DNA from: Oxalicibacterium faecigallinarum
GTDB taxonomy: Bacteria; Pseudomonadota; Gammaproteobacteria; Burkholderiales; Burkholderiaceae_D
Reading direction: 5' to 3'
Length of the DNA stretch: 64,000 nucleotides
NCBI RefSeq assembly: GCF_014635705.1
Contig: NZ_BMDI01000001.1
Span: forward strand, 1,628,008-1,692,007
In this document: positions 17,561 through 26,689 of the stretch, in pieces
How the letters are laid out: every line of letters begins with the position of its first letter
Numbering within the stretch: the stretch's first letter is position 1
The notes under the pieces: model-generated
Database searches by the model: none
The model's input: the letters and a program-made list of their open reading frames with translations, nothing else
Told to the model about the DNA's origin: nothing
Made by a program: the position numbers and the translations under genes

Positions 17561-18064
17561 TTGACAGTTGTTCTGCTCCTGCTCTGCGGCACGGTTTTCA
17601 TTTATGACCTGCTGTTGCGACGTGTACCGAACTGGCTACTTCTAACCGCCTTTTCGATACACGCGGCAACGATCTGCATGACAGGAGAAGGCTTTGGCGG
17701 TATTGATATTTGGCAATCGCTTTCGGGCGGTGCCATTGGTTTTTTATTGTTTATTCCCTTGTATGCATTACGCGCAATGGGAGCAGGCGATGTCAAGTTT
17801 TTTGCCTTGCTGGGTTTGATGATGGGAACGCATTACCTGATACCACTGTGGTTGATCGGCAGTGTGCTGGCAGGTGTACATGCCACTGCCTGGTATCTGT
17901 CAACGACGTCGTTCGTCATGACATCCGCCACCTGGCATCGCATCCAGGCATCGATCATGAATAGTGAGGCATACCAGAGATTATTAAAACGACGAGCAGG
18001 GAGACGCGGCATTCCCTATGCCGCCTATCTGGCTGTTGCGGCCATTGCGACCGGAGCCAGCTAA
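17561..18064 (+). CDS. tadV: Prepilin peptidase of the Tad system
   Basis: An A24-family aspartic peptidase (CpaA/TadV) that removes the Flp leader at the inner membrane. The 167-residue protein has the two active-site aspartates, in IYDLLLRRVPNW (D16) and GAGDVKFFALLG (about D71). Several TM helices are present, and there is no N-terminal methylase domain, as usual for TadV. The only start that keeps the first Asp is a TTG at 17561; the closest SD-like GGAGG is about 15 nt upstream, so initiation may depend on coupling to flp, which ends 9 bp before. A basic C-terminal tail of about 35 residues extends past the last helix. Confidence 0.9.
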   Translation: MTVVLLLLCGTVFIYDLLLRRVPNWLLLTAFSIHAATICMTGEGFGGIDIWQSLSGGAIGFLLFIPLYALRAMGAGDVKFFALLGLMMGTHYLIPLWLIGSVLAGVHATAWYLSTTSFVMTSATWHRIQASIMNSEAYQRLLKRRAGRRGIPYAAYLAVAAIATGAS

Positions 18065-18088
18065 GACAAGTTCGCGGAGGAGGCAGTC

Positions 18089-18622
18089 ATGAGCGCAACA
18101 TGTCACCAACAAAAGATACATTCGGGCGGGGAATCAGCATTTTCCAAAAAATGCCCTGCACATCATTTCGCGCAGCAACGCGCACGATCTGCCCTCGTTC
18201 GCGGCAAGGGCGCTGCTGCGATTGAATTCGCGTTGGTCTTCCCTCTTTTTTTCATCGTCTTCTACGGCATCCTGACATACGGAATGATCATGCTTGCACA
18301 GCAATCCATCACCCTGGCCGCCGCAGAAGGTGCACGGGCTGCCCTCCGTCATGTTCCTGAGGAAAGCGCACGGGAAACGAATGCAAAAGAGGCAGCAACC
18401 GGCACACACAGCGTTGCAGCCTGGCTTGGAACAAAACTGGCGTTCACCGGCACGTCCATCAATTGTCCCTACACCAGTGGCGCTGATCCTGTGCGCTGCT
18501 ACAGCGTCACGGTGCGTTATCCATATGGAGAGCATCCGCTTATTCCACTGCTGCTAGGACCACTGATGCAAGTCGTCGTACCGGAAACACTCTCCAGCAC
18601 TGCCATCGTACAAATCGATTGA
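18089..18622 (+). CDS. tadE: TadE-like pseudopilin
   Basis: A 177-residue minor pilin-like protein. After a 40-residue basic lead comes the TadE signature GAAAIEFALVFPLFFIVFYGIL, a prepilin-like hydrophobic helix with the conserved Glu. The periplasmic part has two cysteines (INCPYTSG, VRCYSVTV) that could form a disulfide. The start follows GGAGGAGGCAGTC. The 40-residue lead is long for the family; no internal Met gives a better start. It would be cut by TadV and act in fibre initiation. It is located 24 bp after tadV. Confidence 0.88.
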   Translation: MSATCHQQKIHSGGESAFSKKCPAHHFAQQRARSALVRGKGAAAIEFALVFPLFFIVFYGILTYGMIMLAQQSITLAAAEGARAALRHVPEESARETNAKEAATGTHSVAAWLGTKLAFTGTSINCPYTSGADPVRCYSVTVRYPYGEHPLIPLLLGPLMQVVVPETLSSTAIVQID

Positions 18623-18647
18623 TCATAAAGATCGGAAAACAACAAGC

Positions 18648-19580
18648 ATGAACAAGCTCACAAAAATCCTTGCGTCGTTCCTGATACTACTGGCTGGTTG
18701 TCTGGCTGCGTTTGCCTGGTGGCTTGGCAATCAAAAGCCGACGACAACACCAATCGTCGCTGTTGAACCTGCACCGTTCCATACCGTCGTGATTGCGGCT
18801 GGTGCGATTACAAAGGGAACACGCATCGAAGCCAATGATCTGAAGGTCATTGACTCACCCAGACCAATCCCCGGCTCGTATCATTCAGTCGCCCATGTCA
18901 CAGGCAGAATTGCCGCGAGCGATATCCCTGCCGATACCCTGCTTACCGAAGGCAATCTGCTTCAAGGTGTTGCGCTGCAACTGGCCGATGGAGAACGTGC
19001 GATCGCATTGCCAGTTGATGAACTGGTTGGCGTCGGCAACAAACTGGACCCAGGGGATTACGTCGATGTCTTTGTGATTCTCAAACAAGGCACACCAGCA
19101 GAAAAAGGCCACGCGCGTCTTATCGCATCCCGGTTGCGTGTGCTGGCGTATGGTGCTGAAGTGATCGGCACCATTGACACATCGCGCGGTCCTACGCTCC
19201 CCAAACCACAAGGACAACCGGCACAAGTGCGAACTGCTGTGCTGGCAACGCCAATCGAAGACATCAACTCCCTGCTGTTGGCCAGTCAAAACGGCAAGCT
19301 CAGCCTCGCCTTACGTCACCCCGGTGATGCCGGCATTGCAAGCCACCATCTTTTCCCGTCTCCTGATCTGGCACTTGCACCACGAACCGGCCTCAGCGAT
19401 GAAGAAAAGCAGTCTCTGAAAACACCCGACAACCGCGCGTTTGCCGGGATTGAAACCTCAAGCTGGGCAGGCGACAAGCAAAAACGTGCAGCGCCGGTGA
19501 GAACCACGACAGCAAGCGGAACATCGCAGCGGGCGATTGAAGTCATCAAAGGGGCACAACGAGAACAAGTCCGCTTTTGA
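18648..19580 (+). CDS. rcpC: Flp pilus assembly protein CpaB/RcpC
   Basis: A 310-residue periplasmic protein anchored by an N-terminal helix (residues 7-28). A SAF domain follows at about 45-108 (VVIAAGAITKGTRIEANDL, DIPADTLLTEGNLL), then the RcpC/CpaB core (ALPVDELVGVGNKLDPGDYVDVFV, near 125-150). It is thought to bind peptidoglycan or glycan and to gate the secretin. The C-terminal 60 residues are polar and basic with no clear fold. It lies 25 bp after tadE and its stop overlaps the open frame of rcpA by 4 bp. Confidence 0.92.
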   Translation: MNKLTKILASFLILLAGCLAAFAWWLGNQKPTTTPIVAVEPAPFHTVVIAAGAITKGTRIEANDLKVIDSPRPIPGSYHSVAHVTGRIAASDIPADTLLTEGNLLQGVALQLADGERAIALPVDELVGVGNKLDPGDYVDVFVILKQGTPAEKGHARLIASRLRVLAYGAEVIGTIDTSRGPTLPKPQGQPAQVRTAVLATPIEDINSLLLASQNGKLSLALRHPGDAGIASHHLFPSPDLALAPRTGLSDEEKQSLKTPDNRAFAGIETSSWAGDKQKRAAPVRTTTASGTSQRAIEVIKGAQREQVRF

Positions 19581-19633
19581 GAAAAGACAACCGCACATTC
19601 CCATACTCACTTACCGGTCGAGCAGCCAATAAA

Positions 19634-20944
19634 ATGAAAACAATCAGACTCCTTGCGATCGCTGTGACTCTTCTCTCGATGCCTTTTCTATCGATAGCAA
19701 AAGAGATCGATTTGAAGATCCGTGTCAAAGAGCAACGCACACTCGCCGTTCCAGCCGATCTGGAACGTATCGCTGTTGCCGATCCGGACGTTGCCGATGT
19801 CGTGGTCATCGCCGGCAATCGCAATCAGCCGGGTAGCGTCATCCTCGTTGGAAAGAAGCCAGGCTCAACCAGTGTATCGGTGTGGTCGCGCAATCGCATC
19901 GAAACCGTCTGGAAAGTCGATGTACAAAGCGCACTGCTTGATCAGTTACAAGAAGGCACCGCAAGCATTCAGGTGAGTGAGGGAAACGCGCTGATTCGCG
20001 GCGAATCGCCGTCCGTTCTCTCCCATGCCAACACGACCGCTGTTGCAGCCACGACCACAAAAGACAAAGTACTGGATGGGGCGACGGTTAAAACAGGTGG
20101 CATGGTGCAAATCGACGTCAAGATCGTCGAGTTCAGTAAGAATGTACTGAAACAAGCCGGCTTTGATTTTCTGATCAACCGAAGCAACGGGGCTTTCAGT
20201 TTTGGGTTATTGAACGGCAATGCCTTGCTTGATCTGGATGCAGCAACCGGACGTTACAATTTCCGCAGTCCTGCCACACAGGCATTCAATCTATTGAATC
20301 GCGGTGCCATCAATGCCCGCGTCCAGCTCATCGAGGAAAACGGCCTTGCGCGCGTACTGGCACAACCCTCCTTGATCGCCTTATCCGGACACAGCGCCAA
20401 TTTTCTGGCTGGTGGCGAACTTCCCATTCCGCAAGCAGGTGGCCTTGGCACCACAACCATCACCTTCAAACCTTTTGGTATCGGCGTCACGGTCACACCG
20501 ACCGTTTTATCGGCAGATCGCATTGTCCTTAAAGTCGCACCGGAAGCCAGCGACATCGACCTGAGCAATGGTCTGGTGATCAACAACACCCTCATTCCAA
20601 GTATCGCAACACGGCGAGCGGAGACCACCATGGAACTCGGCAATGGGGAGAGCTTTGTCATCGGCGGACTGGTATCGCGTACCACCCGCTCCAATGCGAA
20701 CAAAGTGCCCCTCCTCGGCGATTTGCCCATCATCGGCACGTTTTTCCGCAGCATGCAGTATGCCCAGGATGAAAAAGAACTGGTCATCATCGTCACACCG
20801 CACCTGATTCGTCCATTGGCCAAAGGTGCCAAGCTGCCGTTGCCCGGAGAAGATCAGGAAAAAAGAGACAGCGCAGGAAATGCATGGGGTGCCTACCTGA
20901 TGGGTATTGCATCACAGGACGAATTGCCTGGTTTTTCAAAATAA
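19634..20944 (+). CDS. rcpA: Tad secretin CpaC/RcpA
   Basis: Outer-membrane secretin that lets the Flp pilus out. I start it at the ATG at 19634, because it begins a clean signal peptide (MKTIRLLAIAVTLLSMPFLSIA); the frame is open from a TTG at 19577, which would bury the signal behind 19 residues. Domains: a pilus-N domain (RTLAVPADLERIAVADPDVADV, near 30-55), then VQIDVKIVEFSKNVLKQAGF. The secretin core carries ARVLAQPSLIALSGHSANFLAGGELPIP, VPLLGDLPIIGTFFRS and IIVTPHLIRPL. Length 436 is normal. No rcpB gene follows, as in many environmental tad loci. Confidence 0.92.
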   Translation: MKTIRLLAIAVTLLSMPFLSIAKEIDLKIRVKEQRTLAVPADLERIAVADPDVADVVVIAGNRNQPGSVILVGKKPGSTSVSVWSRNRIETVWKVDVQSALLDQLQEGTASIQVSEGNALIRGESPSVLSHANTTAVAATTTKDKVLDGATVKTGGMVQIDVKIVEFSKNVLKQAGFDFLINRSNGAFSFGLLNGNALLDLDAATGRYNFRSPATQAFNLLNRGAINARVQLIEENGLARVLAQPSLIALSGHSANFLAGGELPIPQAGGLGTTTITFKPFGIGVTVTPTVLSADRIVLKVAPEASDIDLSNGLVINNTLIPSIATRRAETTMELGNGESFVIGGLVSRTTRSNANKVPLLGDLPIIGTFFRSMQYAQDEKELVIIVTPHLIRPLAKGAKLPLPGEDQEKRDSAGNAWGAYLMGIASQDELPGFSK

Positions 20945-20956
20945 GCGAGGCATCAT

Positions 20957-22240
20957 TTGGATAACTACATGGGACACGAACTGTCAGATACCGACATGCA
21001 GAAGAGCGGCAACAAGTTTGTTTTCTGCTCTTCCAATGACAGTCACTTTCAATGGATCAAACAGGCTCTGAACGCATGGCAAGTCGTGCATCAGGACCTG
21101 GTCCCGCTTGACGTGCTCGCCGAGCAGATTGCGCATATTCGCCCGCAGCTTGTATTGCTCGATTTCTCCGGCAATTGCCGGGATACCGAAGAAAACTGTG
21201 CCAAGGAAATGATTGCGCTGGCACAGACGTTGAAGATTCGTCATCCGAACGTGCATCAGGTTGCGGTCGGCTCCAGCAATTATGCGGATGGTGCAGTTGC
21301 CGCCATGCGTGCCGGCGTGCATCACTTCATTGACATGCAATCGGATGGTACGGAAGCACGCGAGGTCATCCGTACCATGATCACCGGCTTGCCGACACTT
21401 GGTGCAGATCCTTGCAATGTCATCACCTTGCTTGGTGCGCGCGCTGGCATTGGCACAACCACGTTGGCCGTCCATCTGGCAGACATGCTGCAACTGCAAC
21501 AGACGCCTCAGGCCATACGGCCAAAGATTGCCCTGCTCGATTTCGGCATACCCGTTGCGGATGGACAGCTCTATCTCAACGTCAGCAGCACCTTCGATCT
21601 GCTGGATGCCGTGCGCAATCGGCATCGTCTGGACTCGACCTTGGTACAAACGGCCATTGCACACAACAACAACGGCATTCGCATCATCTCGCTGCCGCGC
21701 ACACCGGAAAGCATGCATGCGCTGGTTGCCAATGACGTGCTTGGCTTGCTGTCACAGCTGCGTGCCTATTTTGATGTGCTGATCATTGACCTTGGTGGCT
21801 TTCCGGAACAGGACCTTACGATGCGCATTGCCAACGCATCGGACGAAACATGGTTATTGACTGATCAAAGCGTCGGTTCTCTGGTCTCGTTCGACAATCT
21901 GATCAAGAGCATGGACAAGAATCAGGTCGCCAGAAGCAAACGCCATCTCATCGTCACTCGGCATGAAGACGCTTTTGGTATGAGTGCAGAACAGATTGCC
22001 GAACGTTTCAAGGTTCCGCTGAAAGCCAAGCTGCCGGAAAGCCGTCAGCGGCTGGTTAGCGCTGCCAACATCGGAAAGCTACTGCACGAAACCACCCGCA
22101 CCAACGCTTATCTGAATGCCGTATCGGCGTTGGCAGAAAGTGTCCTGAACAGAAACACGGAAAACACCAAAAAAGGTGGCTTGCGCGACTGGTTGCAGCG
22201 TTGCCTGCCAGGTCGTGGCAAAACAAAAGAACGAGCATAG
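20957..22240 (+). CDS. tadZ: TadZ/CpaE localisation ATPase with an altered Walker A
   Basis: A 427-residue MinD/ParA-like protein that places the Tad machine at the pole. Residues 20-140 form a receiver-like domain (LVLLDFSGNC). Residues 153-400 form the ATPase fold (KIALLDFGIPVADGQLYLN as Walker A', LIIDLGGFP as Walker B). The P-loop reads GARAGIGTTT (160-169): both lysines of the usual KGGxGKTT are replaced (Arg162 and Thr167), so ATP hydrolysis is doubtful. Degenerate P-loops are known in TadZ. A TTG start at 20957 has GAGG at good spacing; ATG at 20969 is the alternative. The C-terminus is basic. Confidence 0.9.
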   Translation: MDNYMGHELSDTDMQKSGNKFVFCSSNDSHFQWIKQALNAWQVVHQDLVPLDVLAEQIAHIRPQLVLLDFSGNCRDTEENCAKEMIALAQTLKIRHPNVHQVAVGSSNYADGAVAAMRAGVHHFIDMQSDGTEAREVIRTMITGLPTLGADPCNVITLLGARAGIGTTTLAVHLADMLQLQQTPQAIRPKIALLDFGIPVADGQLYLNVSSTFDLLDAVRNRHRLDSTLVQTAIAHNNNGIRIISLPRTPESMHALVANDVLGLLSQLRAYFDVLIIDLGGFPEQDLTMRIANASDETWLLTDQSVGSLVSFDNLIKSMDKNQVARSKRHLIVTRHEDAFGMSAEQIAERFKVPLKAKLPESRQRLVSAANIGKLLHETTRTNAYLNAVSALAESVLNRNTENTKKGGLRDWLQRCLPGRGKTKERA

Positions 22241-22252
22241 AAGAGGCCAACA

Positions 22253-23566
22253 ATGAGTGATCAAATCGTGGATAGCGAAAGCAGCAGGTTTGTTAATTCT
22301 CAGGAGTTCCAGGATATCAAGACAGCAGCCTATGACAATCTGCTGACGCGGATCGAGGAGCTTGGAGCGGAGTTCGGCCGCTGGTCGCGCACCGCCATTC
22401 AGCAATTTGTCAATCTGGATGTCGATGGCTTTGTCCGTCTGCGCCGTATTCCGCTGAATGAGAATGAAGTGCGGCTGATTGCCGACGCGTTGACCAAAGA
22501 ACTTGCCGGACTCGGACCGCTGGAAGACCTGCTGGCGGACTCGGAGGTCGAAGACATTCTCATCAACGGCTATAACGATGTCTTTGTCTCGCGGCATGGC
22601 GTTTTGCAACGTGAGACCTTGCGCTTCACCGACAACAATCATCTGCTGCGCATCGTACGACGGATTCTGGCCCCGCTCGGCCGACGACTGGACGAATCCA
22701 ATCCGATGGTGGATGCACGTCTGCCAGACGGTGGACGCCTGAATGTCGTCATCGAACCACTGGCTGTAGATGGGCCCATGGTCTCCATCCGAAAATTTCG
22801 AAAGGACCCGCTCAAACCCAGTGATTTGAAAGAACTGGGGACGTTCAACGACGACCTCTTCACCCTCCTTGAAAATGCAGTCAAGGCTCGTTGCAATATT
22901 CTGGTGTCGGGCGGAACCAGCTCCGGCAAGACCTCTTTGCTCAATGCGCTCGCATTTTTCCTGCCGGAAAACGAACGTGTCGTTACTGTGGAAGATACAG
23001 CCGAACTGTCGCTCAATCACCCGCATGTGGTTCGGCTGGAGTCGCGCATCGGCAGCTTTGAAGGCACAGGCAGCGTCAGCATTCGCGATCTGATCCGCAA
23101 CAGTCTCCGCATGCGTCCCGACCGCATCATCGTCGGCGAAGTCCGTGGTGCGGAAGTACTGGAAATGCTGCAAGCGATGAACACCGGTCACGATGGATCA
23201 ATGGCGACCATTCATGCCAACAGTCCGCGCGAGTGCCTGCATCGCATCGAAATGCTCGCCGGCTTCGCTGGCTTCCAGGGAAGTGAATCCAGTCTACGCC
23301 GTCAGATTGCTGGTGCACTGGATTTCATTGTGCAGATCGGTCGTCTTTCAAATGGCCGCCGTCGTATCGTGTCGATCACCGAAGTCATCGGCGTGGGCGA
23401 CAACATCATCACCACCCAAGAGCTCTACCGTCACGAGAGTTATCTGGATCCCAATGGAGAAGAACAGGATCGTTGGGTCACACTCGGCATTCAGCCGCAC
23501 TCACCGAAGCTGCAACGTCGCAAGCAGACGGCGTCCGCTGCCGTTACGCCGCCTAGAAGGTACTGA
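22253..23566 (+). CDS. tadA: Tad pilus assembly ATPase TadA/CpaF
   Basis: A 437-residue secretion ATPase that powers Flp fibre extension and probably retraction. Motifs: Walker A GGTSSGKT (220-227), Asp box [10 protein letters not shown] (243-252), Walker [10 protein letters not shown] (291-299) and His box [12 protein letters not shown] near 315. The N-terminal all-helical lead and [25 protein letters not shown] (88-112) are typical. Length is usual for the CpaF type. It starts 12 bp after tadZ with AGAGGCCAAC before the ATG, and is followed 2 bp later by tadB. Confidence 0.96.
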   Translation: MSDQIVDSESSRFVNSQEFQDIKTAAYDNLLTRIEELGAEFGRWSRTAIQQFVNLDVDGFVRLRRIPLNENEVRLIADALTKELAGLGPLEDLLADSEVEDILINGYNDVFVSRHGVLQRETLRFTDNNHLLRIVRRILAPLGRRLDESNPMVDARLPDGGRLNVVIEPLAVDGPMVSIRKFRKDPLKPSDLKELGTFNDDLFTLLENAVKARCNILVSGGTSSGKTSLLNALAFFLPENERVVTVEDTAELSLNHPHVVRLESRIGSFEGTGSVSIRDLIRNSLRMRPDRIIVGEVRGAEVLEMLQAMNTGHDGSMATIHANSPRECLHRIEMLAGFAGFQGSESSLRRQIAGALDFIVQIGRLSNGRRRIVSITEVIGVGDNIITTQELYRHESYLDPNGEEQDRWVTLGIQPHSPKLQRRKQTASAAVTPPRRY

Positions 23567-23568
23567 TC

Positions 23569-24495
23569 ATGACCGTTGCCTTGTTACTTGCATCCGCGTC
23601 GTTGTTGTTGATCGGCGTTGCCATTTTTCTCTGGCAGAACGCCGAACGTCGCATGCAGCAACAAACGGCCAGCAAGCTGATCGACCAGCACACCCAGGTC
23701 GTACAGCATCGTCGAGCCGACGAAGAGCGCTCGCTGGCAGCAGGTGGCAACAGCATATTGAACTCGAAAGCGTGGAAACATTTTCTTCTGCGCGCAGGCA
23801 TCAAGGCAGACAGTAGATTTCATAGCCTGCTCCTGCTGCCGGCCATCGTTCTTGGCTCATTCGCCGCACTCTTTCTCGGCCCGCTTTCGACCGTCGCTAC
23901 GTTACTGCTGTACGCCATTCTTTGCTATTTCCGTATCTGGTTTATTGCCATGCGCAGACATCAGAAAATGGTGCGCCAACTGCCGACCTTTCTCGACACC
24001 ATGGTCCGGCTCGCCACTATCGGCAATAGCATTGAATCTGCATTCCAGTCGGCAGTCCTGACAACCGATCCCCCCTTGCGCGTTTTGCTTGATCGGGCCA
24101 ATCGTCAGGTGCAGGCAGGTGTCAATCTCGAACATGCCCTGATTCAGGAAGCTCGCGTTTTCCAACTGGTTGAACTGGAACTGATTGCTTCCGTCATCGG
24201 TGTTGCGCTACGTTTTGGCGGACGCGCCGATACCGTACTGGCGCGGATGAGTGCATTCATGCGCGACCGTGAACAGGCACAGAATGAGCTCGTCGCACTG
24301 TCGGCAGAAACGCGTCTGTCCGCATGGATTCTGGGATTACTGCCAATCGGTGTCGGTTTATTCATGCTGATCTTCAATGACAAGATTTTCATGATGATGG
24401 CAGCCGATCCGGTCGGAAGACACTTACTTATTGGCGCAGCGATTCTGGAAGTGATCGGTGCCTTCTGGCTTTATCGCCTCGCGAAATCGGTATGA
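23569..24495 (+). CDS. tadB: Tad inner-membrane platform protein TadB
   Basis: A 308-residue T2SSF/GspF-domain protein. One TM helix at 3-20, a pair at about 85-125, then the cytoplasmic F domain (QLPTFLDTMVRLATIGNSIESAF near 138-160, ELELIASVIGVALRFGG near 200). Two closing helices (ILGLLPIGVGLFMLIF, LIGAAILEVIGAFWLYRLAKSV) follow. With TadC it forms the platform on which TadA works. It starts 2 bp after the tadA stop; its end is 7 bp before the tadC start. Confidence 0.93.
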   Translation: MTVALLLASASLLLIGVAIFLWQNAERRMQQQTASKLIDQHTQVVQHRRADEERSLAAGGNSILNSKAWKHFLLRAGIKADSRFHSLLLLPAIVLGSFAALFLGPLSTVATLLLYAILCYFRIWFIAMRRHQKMVRQLPTFLDTMVRLATIGNSIESAFQSAVLTTDPPLRVLLDRANRQVQAGVNLEHALIQEARVFQLVELELIASVIGVALRFGGRADTVLARMSAFMRDREQAQNELVALSAETRLSAWILGLLPIGVGLFMLIFNDKIFMMMAADPVGRHLLIGAAILEVIGAFWLYRLAKSV

Positions 24496-24502
24496 GAACG
24501 AC

Positions 24503-25450
24503 ATGACGACTCATCACCTACTCTTGATCGCTGCGCTTGCCATTCTGGCCTGTGCCATTGGGCTGATCGGCATGATGCTGATGCGACGTACACTCGCCAT
24601 GACGAAGAGCGAGCGCATGCTGAACCAGCGTCTCGATGCCACCTTGCATGCTGCACAGTCCCACCCAGAACAACCACCGCCAGAACGCTGGATGGATCGC
24701 CTCGTAGCGCATGCTGCGCACTGGGTAGATACACCGCTTGGCCGCCAACTGGTTGCACAGGAAGATCGTCACCTGCTGGATCAATGTGGAGTCAACGACG
24801 TCAGAGGAAAGACCTTGTTTTTCCTGAGCCGAGTCTTGCTAGGCGTCGGCTTTCCGATTCTTGCCTGGATGATGACGACCGACCACAGCGTATCGCGAGT
24901 ACTGATGATCATCTTCTTTGGCTTTGGTGCTGGTTACATGTTGCCAAAGTGGATCATGCTGCGTGTTGCCAAAGAACGTCGTCGCAAGGCGGCAGAAGAG
25001 CTGCCGTTGCTGATTGATCTGTTGCGACTGCTGCAGGGCATCGGCATGTCGATGGATCAGAGTCTGCACATCATCGAGAGCGAACTGTCCGCGGCACTCC
25101 CTATTCTCGGCAAGGAAATCAGACTGGCCAACAGACAATATGCGAATGGTCGTACCCGCGAACAATCACTCCGTCGCCTGGCTACCGTTTTTGACAACGA
25201 TGATCTGCACGCCATCACACGTCTGATTGTGCAGGTTGATCAGTATGGCGGCATGGTGCAGCAACCACTACAGCAGTTCAGCGATCAGATTCGCGAGCAA
25301 CGCAAGTTCGATATGAAGGAGCAGGTCGGCAAACTGACCGTAAAAATGACCAGCGTGATGGTTGTAACGCTGTTGCCTGCATTGCTCATCATTACCGGCG
25401 GTTCAGGCTTCCTGGCCGTCATTCGCACGCTCTCCAGCATAGGAAACTAG
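24503..25450 (+). CDS. tadC: Tad inner-membrane platform protein TadC
   Basis: A 315-residue second GspF-type platform protein. The ATG at 24503 starts directly at a TM helix (HHLLLIAALAILACAIGLIGMML); the frame is open into the end of tadB, but that portion is an overlap in another frame. Core motifs: RRKAAEELPLLIDLLRLLQGIGMSMDQSLHIIE near 165-197 and RQYANGRTREQSLRRLATVF. A final hydrophobic segment (VMVVTLLPALLIITGGSGFLAVI) closes the protein. The partner TadB lies upstream and TadD downstream with a 2-bp gap. Confidence 0.92.
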   Translation: MTTHHLLLIAALAILACAIGLIGMMLMRRTLAMTKSERMLNQRLDATLHAAQSHPEQPPPERWMDRLVAHAAHWVDTPLGRQLVAQEDRHLLDQCGVNDVRGKTLFFLSRVLLGVGFPILAWMMTTDHSVSRVLMIIFFGFGAGYMLPKWIMLRVAKERRRKAAEELPLLIDLLRLLQGIGMSMDQSLHIIESELSAALPILGKEIRLANRQYANGRTREQSLRRLATVFDNDDLHAITRLIVQVDQYGGMVQQPLQQFSDQIREQRKFDMKEQVGKLTVKMTSVMVVTLLPALLIITGGSGFLAVIRTLSSIGN

Positions 25451-25452
25451 CC

Positions 25453-26289
25453 ATGCAATCCATTTCTCGTCCGCGATATCTGCCATGGAGCGTTGCACTC
25501 GCCATCCTTGGCGCCCTGAGTGCATGCTCCACCAATCCGGCAGTGCAACCAACCGTCGTGTATACAGAGCAGCAAAAGAATATGCTGGAACAGCAGTGGA
25601 CAAAGGCAGAACAGCCAGCCATCAATAATCGGCAGGTTCATCTGGACATGATCAGGACCATGCAGTCGCGATCCATGTACTTTGCTTCGCTCGCCCATAT
25701 TGACGCGTATGAGAAGGAGCATGGCAGCAATGCAGAATTAAGCAAGCTGCGTGCAGATGCCTTGCGAGCAACCGGGCAAGAACAGGCTGCACGCGATCTG
25801 TATCAACGCCTCCTGTCCGGCAATGAAGCTGCCGCTGCAAGGCATGGCCTCGGTCTTATAGCGGCGCAGAACGGCAATTATGCTGAAGCGGTGCAGCAGT
25901 TGCGCGAATCGGTACGCATTGATCCGTTGAATGCCTACGCGCTGGGTGATCTGGGTTACGCACTGATGGAACAAGGCGATCTTGATGCCGCGCGTGTACC
26001 GCTCATTCAGGCAATCGAGCTCGCGCCTGAAAACAGGAAAGTCATCAGCAATCTGTCTTTGTATCTTTTGCTGAATGGCGATCAGGAAAAAGCCACAGCC
26101 TTGATGAGAAAAACCAATGTCTCGCCGGAGGTACAACATGGTATTCGACAACGTGCACAAGCGATGCGCAGTTCCAGCCTGGCCACCAACGACAAAGCTG
26201 ACAGAGAGCTATTCATGTCGAATGGCGGCATGCAGTTGCGCCTGCAAACCACGCTCAGTACGACGACGCAAACAGGGAAAACACAATGA
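25453..26289 (+). CDS. tadD: TadD, TPR pilotin-like lipoprotein
   Basis: A 278-residue lipoprotein (lipobox LSAC, Cys 25) carrying tetratricopeptide repeats from about 75 to 210 (ELSKLRADALRATGQEQAARDLYQ, ARHGLGLIAAQNGNYAEAVQQLRES, YALGDLGYALMEQGDLDAARVPL). TadD helps the secretin reach and assemble in the outer membrane. The C-terminal 60 residues are polar. It sits between tadC (2 bp) and the DUF3613 gene, whose long open frame overlaps its stop by 4 bp. Confidence 0.9.
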   Translation: MQSISRPRYLPWSVALAILGALSACSTNPAVQPTVVYTEQQKNMLEQQWTKAEQPAINNRQVHLDMIRTMQSRSMYFASLAHIDAYEKEHGSNAELSKLRADALRATGQEQAARDLYQRLLSGNEAAAARHGLGLIAAQNGNYAEAVQQLRESVRIDPLNAYALGDLGYALMEQGDLDAARVPLIQAIELAPENRKVISNLSLYLLLNGDQEKATALMRKTNVSPEVQHGIRQRAQAMRSSSLATNDKADRELFMSNGGMQLRLQTTLSTTTQTGKTQ

Positions 26290-26330
26290 CGCTCTCGTTC
26301 ATCAAAAACGATCCTACTTCAGGAGCCATC

Positions 26331-26675
26331 ATGCACACCTCTCAACACGCAACTAGCGGCAGGCCAGCACATGCTCGTCTGCGCATTGCCGCAACCGGAT
26401 TCGCTGCACTTTGCCTATTTTGCTCTGCGCATGCGCAAACGATTGAGTCTGCCAATCAGGCAGAGGCAGAGCCACATCAGTCAACAACAAAGAAACACAT
26501 CGGTGATACGACCAACAGCATTTTGCAAGCGCAAGCCAATGGCAGCATGGCTGGCGCGCACCTGCCCATTCTTGGCCCGACTGCCACGCTGAGCTGGCAA
26601 CGTTATCTGGAGAGCTACAAACACCCGATTCCGGAAACATTCACGCGGAAGCTTGACGAAATCGGCCAACGCTAA
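26331..26675 (+). CDS. DUF3613 protein of the Tad locus
   Basis: A small secreted protein of unknown role. The start at 26331 has AGGAG five bases upstream and yields 114 residues with a signal peptide (CLFCSAHA/QT, near residue 35); the frame is open from 26286. The mature part carries the family signature GDTTNSILQAQANGSMAG, then LPILGPTATLSWQRYLESYKHPIPE. DUF3613 genes accompany tad clusters in Burkholderiales, so a periplasmic accessory to pilus assembly is plausible, but no activity is known. Confidence 0.8.
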   Translation: MHTSQHATSGRPAHARLRIAATGFAALCLFCSAHAQTIESANQAEAEPHQSTTKKHIGDTTNSILQAQANGSMAGAHLPILGPTATLSWQRYLESYKHPIPETFTRKLDEIGQR

Positions 26676-26689
26676 GGCAATCACGACCC

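Noticed and set aside
22079-23191. A 370-residue minus-strand frame across the tadZ-tadA junction
   Set aside because: Runs antisense through two well-defined Tad ATPase genes.
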